Under the pieces are notes generated by a model. It did no database searches, was not told where the DNA came from, and saw nothing but the letters and a program-made list of their open reading frames with translations. From contig CANCDA010000126.1 in the NCBI GenBank assembly GCA_947374705.1, positions 1 to 7,324 of the forward strand: DNA of 7,324 nt. The letters run 5' to 3'. Of the stretch, positions 5,462-7,324 are shown piece by piece; the stretch's first letter is position 1; the number at the start of each line of letters is the position of its first letter. Position numbers and translations under genes: made by a program. This stretch comes from Comamonadaceae bacterium. Its GTDB lineage: Bacteria; Pseudomonadota; Gammaproteobacteria; Burkholderiales; Burkholderiaceae_C.

Positions 5462-6393
5462 ACGAACGCATCCGCCACTGGTGGCTGGCCCGCCAGCCCC
5501 GTACCGACCTGCTCACGCTGACCCAGCGCAATGTTTACATCCTGCCCACCAAGGCGGGTTGGATGCTGGCCATCACCCTGCTGGTGCTGTTGGTCGCGGC
5601 CATCAACTACCAGCTCAACTTGGGTTATCTGCTGACTTTTCTACGGGCCGGTAGCGCCGTGGTGGGCATGCACGTATGCCACGGCACGCTGCGGGGTTTG
5701 AGCTTAAGTCTGAGCCCGCCAGAGCCCGTGTTTAGCGGCCAAACAGCCTGCTTGAACATCACCCTGAGCAGCCAACGCAAAGCCCCGCGCTACGGCATCG
5801 GCCTGAGCGTGCTGGATGCCAAACACTGGGTCTGGTGCGACGTACCCGGCCAGAGCAGCAACCGCGCGCAACTGGCTTGCCCCACGCCCTCGCGCGGCCT
5901 GCACGCACTGCCCGCACTCACCGCCGAAACGCGCTTTCCCTTGGGCACGTTTCGCGTGTGGACGGTGTGGCGACCCGCTACGCCTTTGCTGGTTTATCCA
6001 CAGGCTGAAGCTAACCCACCGCTTCTGCCACCGGGCATCTCTCATGACAGTGGAAGTGCCTCAATCCCTACCACGGGTAGCGACGAGTTCGACGGCGTTC
6101 GCCCTTACCGCCGGGGTGATGCGCTCAAGCAAGTGGTCTGGAAAAAAGCCGCGCAGACGGGGCAACTGGTGAGCCGTGACAGCCAGCAGGCGCTGCACAG
6201 TGAGCTGTGGTTGGACTTGTCTCAGGTTGGCACTTCTGACCGAGAGCTAGGGCTTTCGCGTTTGTGTGCGTGGGTGTTGGTGGCGCAGGATTTGGGGCTG
6301 GATTACGGGCTGCGTTTGCCTACTGTTGAGCTTGCGCCTGCGAATGGGGTGGGGCATCAGAGGCGGTGTTTGGAGGCGCTGGCTTTATGTTGA
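5458..6393 (+). CDS. DUF58-domain membrane protein
   Basis: The 311-aa protein is the usual partner of MoxR ATPases. Two hydrophobic segments lie near the N-terminus (about 34-50 and 55-72), followed by a beta-rich region and the DUF58 domain. Diagnostic features are RFPLGTFRVW (159-168), SDEFDGVRPYRRGD (208-221), VVWKKAA (227-233) with LVSRD after it, and a WLDL strand (251-254) that begins the von Willebrand A-like part. The C-terminus GLRLPTVELAP and CLEALAL matches the family ending. Start is GTG at 5458, chosen because of the 4-nt GTGA overlap with moxR. Its last codons overlap the next gene's ATG by 7 nt. The biochemical role is unknown; family members are linked to cell-envelope functions. 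From about 6215 to the stop the coding strand turns G- and T-rich and poor in C, unlike the rest of the operon. Confidence 0.92.
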   Translation: MNERIRHWWLARQPRTDLLTLTQRNVYILPTKAGWMLAITLLVLLVAAINYQLNLGYLLTFLRAGSAVVGMHVCHGTLRGLSLSLSPPEPVFSGQTACLNITLSSQRKAPRYGIGLSVLDAKHWVWCDVPGQSSNRAQLACPTPSRGLHALPALTAETRFPLGTFRVWTVWRPATPLLVYPQAEANPPLLPPGISHDSGSASIPTTGSDEFDGVRPYRRGDALKQVVWKKAAQTGQLVSRDSQQALHSELWLDLSQVGTSDRELGLSRLCAWVLVAQDLGLDYGLRLPTVELAPANGVGHQRRCLEALALC

Positions 6394-7324
6394 AGAAGCT
6401 CGCAACCCTGCCCCGCGACAGCCGCGACACCCTGTTCCTGCTGTTCGTCATCGCCTGGCTCATCCTGCCCCAAACAGAACACCTCCCCCTGTGGTGCAGC
6501 GCCCTGTCTGCCGCCGTGCTCATCGGCCGTGGCTGGCTGGCGTTGCATCTCAAACCCCTGCCCTCGAAATGGTGGTCAATCGGTCTTTTATTGCTCACCA
6601 TCGCAGCCACCTGGGCCACCTACCGCACCCTGCTCGGGCGCGACGCCGGGGTCACGTTGGTGGTGGTCTTGCTGGCTTTGAAAACGCTGGAGCTGCGCGC
6701 ACGGCGCGATGCGTTTGTGGTGTTCTTCCTCGGCTTTTTCAGCATGCTCACGCACTTCTTTTACTCGCAGTCTTTGCTCACCGCCGGGGCCATGCTGCTG
6801 GGTCTGTGGGGGCTGCTGACGGCACTGGTCAACAGCCACATGCCGGTAGGCTGCCCCCCGCTGTGGCAGGCGGCGCGCATGGCTGGCAAAACCGCGCTAC
6901 TGGGTGCGCCCATCATGGTGGTTTTGTTCATGCTGTTCCCCCGCTTGGCGCCACTGTGGGGCACGCCAGGCGACGCCATGAGCGGGCGCAGCGGCTTGTC
7001 GGATCGCATGGTGGTGGGCAGCATTGCCAACCTGGTGCTGGACGACAGTGTGGCCCTGCGCATTCGCTTTGAAGGCGCTGCACCTGCGCAGTCTGAGCTG
7101 TACTTTCGTGGCCCGGTGTTCTCCACCTTTGACGGACGAGAATGGCATGCGCTGCGCTCCGGTTTTGCGCCGCATCAGCGACTGCAAGCGGATTTGCAGG
7201 TGAGCGGTGAGCCGGTGCGCTACGAGGTCACGCTGGAGCCCAAAAACCACCCCTGGTTGTTGGTGCTGGACGCCACACCCAAGGTGCCCACGCTCTCATC
7301 CGCCCTGACCGGTTCACCCCCCCG
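6387..7324 (+). CDS. tgpA: TgpA-like membrane transglutaminase protein, N-terminal part (DUF3488; 3' end cut by window)
   Basis: The frame from the ATG at 6387 is open to the window end, giving 312 residues of a protein whose family is usually about 650-700 aa. It is an inner-membrane protein related to Pseudomonas TgpA, which carries a periplasmic transglutaminase-like domain and affects growth and the cell envelope. Hydrophobic segments occur at about 16-30, 33-53, 63-79, 86-103, 109-125, 128-148 and 169-187. They are followed by the DUF3488 signature: LFPRLAPLWGTPG (183-195), SGLSDRMVVGSIANL, and LYFRGPVFSTFDGREW (238-253). The catalytic Cys-His-Asp transglutaminase core would lie beyond the window and cannot be checked. 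The ATG overlaps the DUF58 stop by 7 nt, giving translational coupling in a moxR-DUF58-tgpA unit. An alternative later start is unlikely because the first membrane segment follows immediately. Confidence 0.9.
   Translation, partial: MLKKLATLPRDSRDTLFLLFVIAWLILPQTEHLPLWCSALSAAVLIGRGWLALHLKPLPSKWWSIGLLLLTIAATWATYRTLLGRDAGVTLVVVLLALKTLELRARRDAFVVFFLGFFSMLTHFFYSQSLLTAGAMLLGLWGLLTALVNSHMPVGCPPLWQAARMAGKTALLGAPIMVVLFMLFPRLAPLWGTPGDAMSGRSGLSDRMVVGSIANLVLDDSVALRIRFEGAAPAQSELYFRGPVFSTFDGREWHALRSGFAPHQRLQADLQVSGEPVRYEVTLEPKNHPWLLVLDATPKVPTLSSALTGSPP

Noticed and set aside
6266..7072. A 268-codon plus-strand open frame overlapping the DUF58 3' end and the TgpA region
   Set aside because: It is rich in Arg, His, Ala and Gly, has no domain, and is out of frame with the clear DUF3488 protein that starts at 6387 and continues past the window end.
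1..7324. CRISPR array, tRNA, rRNA, insertion sequence or attachment-site duplications
   Set aside because: No regularly spaced repeats, cloverleaf-like sequence, transposase frame or flanking direct repeats were seen by eye. Short attachment repeats around the islet could be missed without a computed search.

Overview
This window looks like the chromosome of a betaproteobacterium, most probably of the Burkholderiales/Comamonadaceae type. The reasons are GC-rich coding sequence, two Bug-family (tripartite tricarboxylate transporter) periplasmic binding proteins, and a MoxR-DUF58-TgpA cluster divergent from a class II HDAC-like hydrolase. The taxonomic call is an inference from gene content and protein style, not from a marker gene.

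Layout. Positions 1-2344 (+ strand) hold the 3' part of a YciH/SUI1-like translation factor gene. Three bases later come two tandem Bug-type solute-binding protein genes of identical length (326 codons), the first with a Sec-like signal and the second with a twin-arginine-like signal. No TctA/TctB membrane subunits are present, so these are orphan binding proteins as far as the window shows.

Positions 2345-3491 form a small accessory islet on the minus strand between converging core genes. It holds a truncated N-terminal fragment of an MmeI-like restriction-modification enzyme, with the nuclease motif present and the methyltransferase missing. It also holds a complete-looking CcdA/CcdB-type toxin-antitoxin pair with TAATG stop/start coupling and an AT-rich upstream palindrome that is a good operator candidate. 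Local GC falls to about 30% at 3411-3480 and to about 52% in the restriction fragment.

Positions 3492-4445 (- strand) encode a histone-deacetylase/acetylpolyamine-amidohydrolase family enzyme with all zinc ligands visible. Across a 95-bp divergent gap, positions 4541-7324 (+ strand) encode an overlapping three-gene unit: MoxR AAA+ ATPase, DUF58 membrane protein and the N-terminal membrane half of a TgpA-like (DUF3488/transglutaminase) protein cut off by the window end. The overlaps of 4 and 7 nt imply translational coupling. In this family set the ATPase is thought to act as a chaperone for its DUF58 partner, and the transglutaminase-like protein acts at the cell envelope.

I see no clearly new multi-gene system. 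The parts most worth a second look are the restriction remnant plus ccdAB islet, the palindrome upstream of ccdA, the stem-loop over the second Bug stop codon, and an abrupt base-skew switch at the DUF58/TgpA boundary. No tRNA, rRNA, CRISPR array or transposase was seen.
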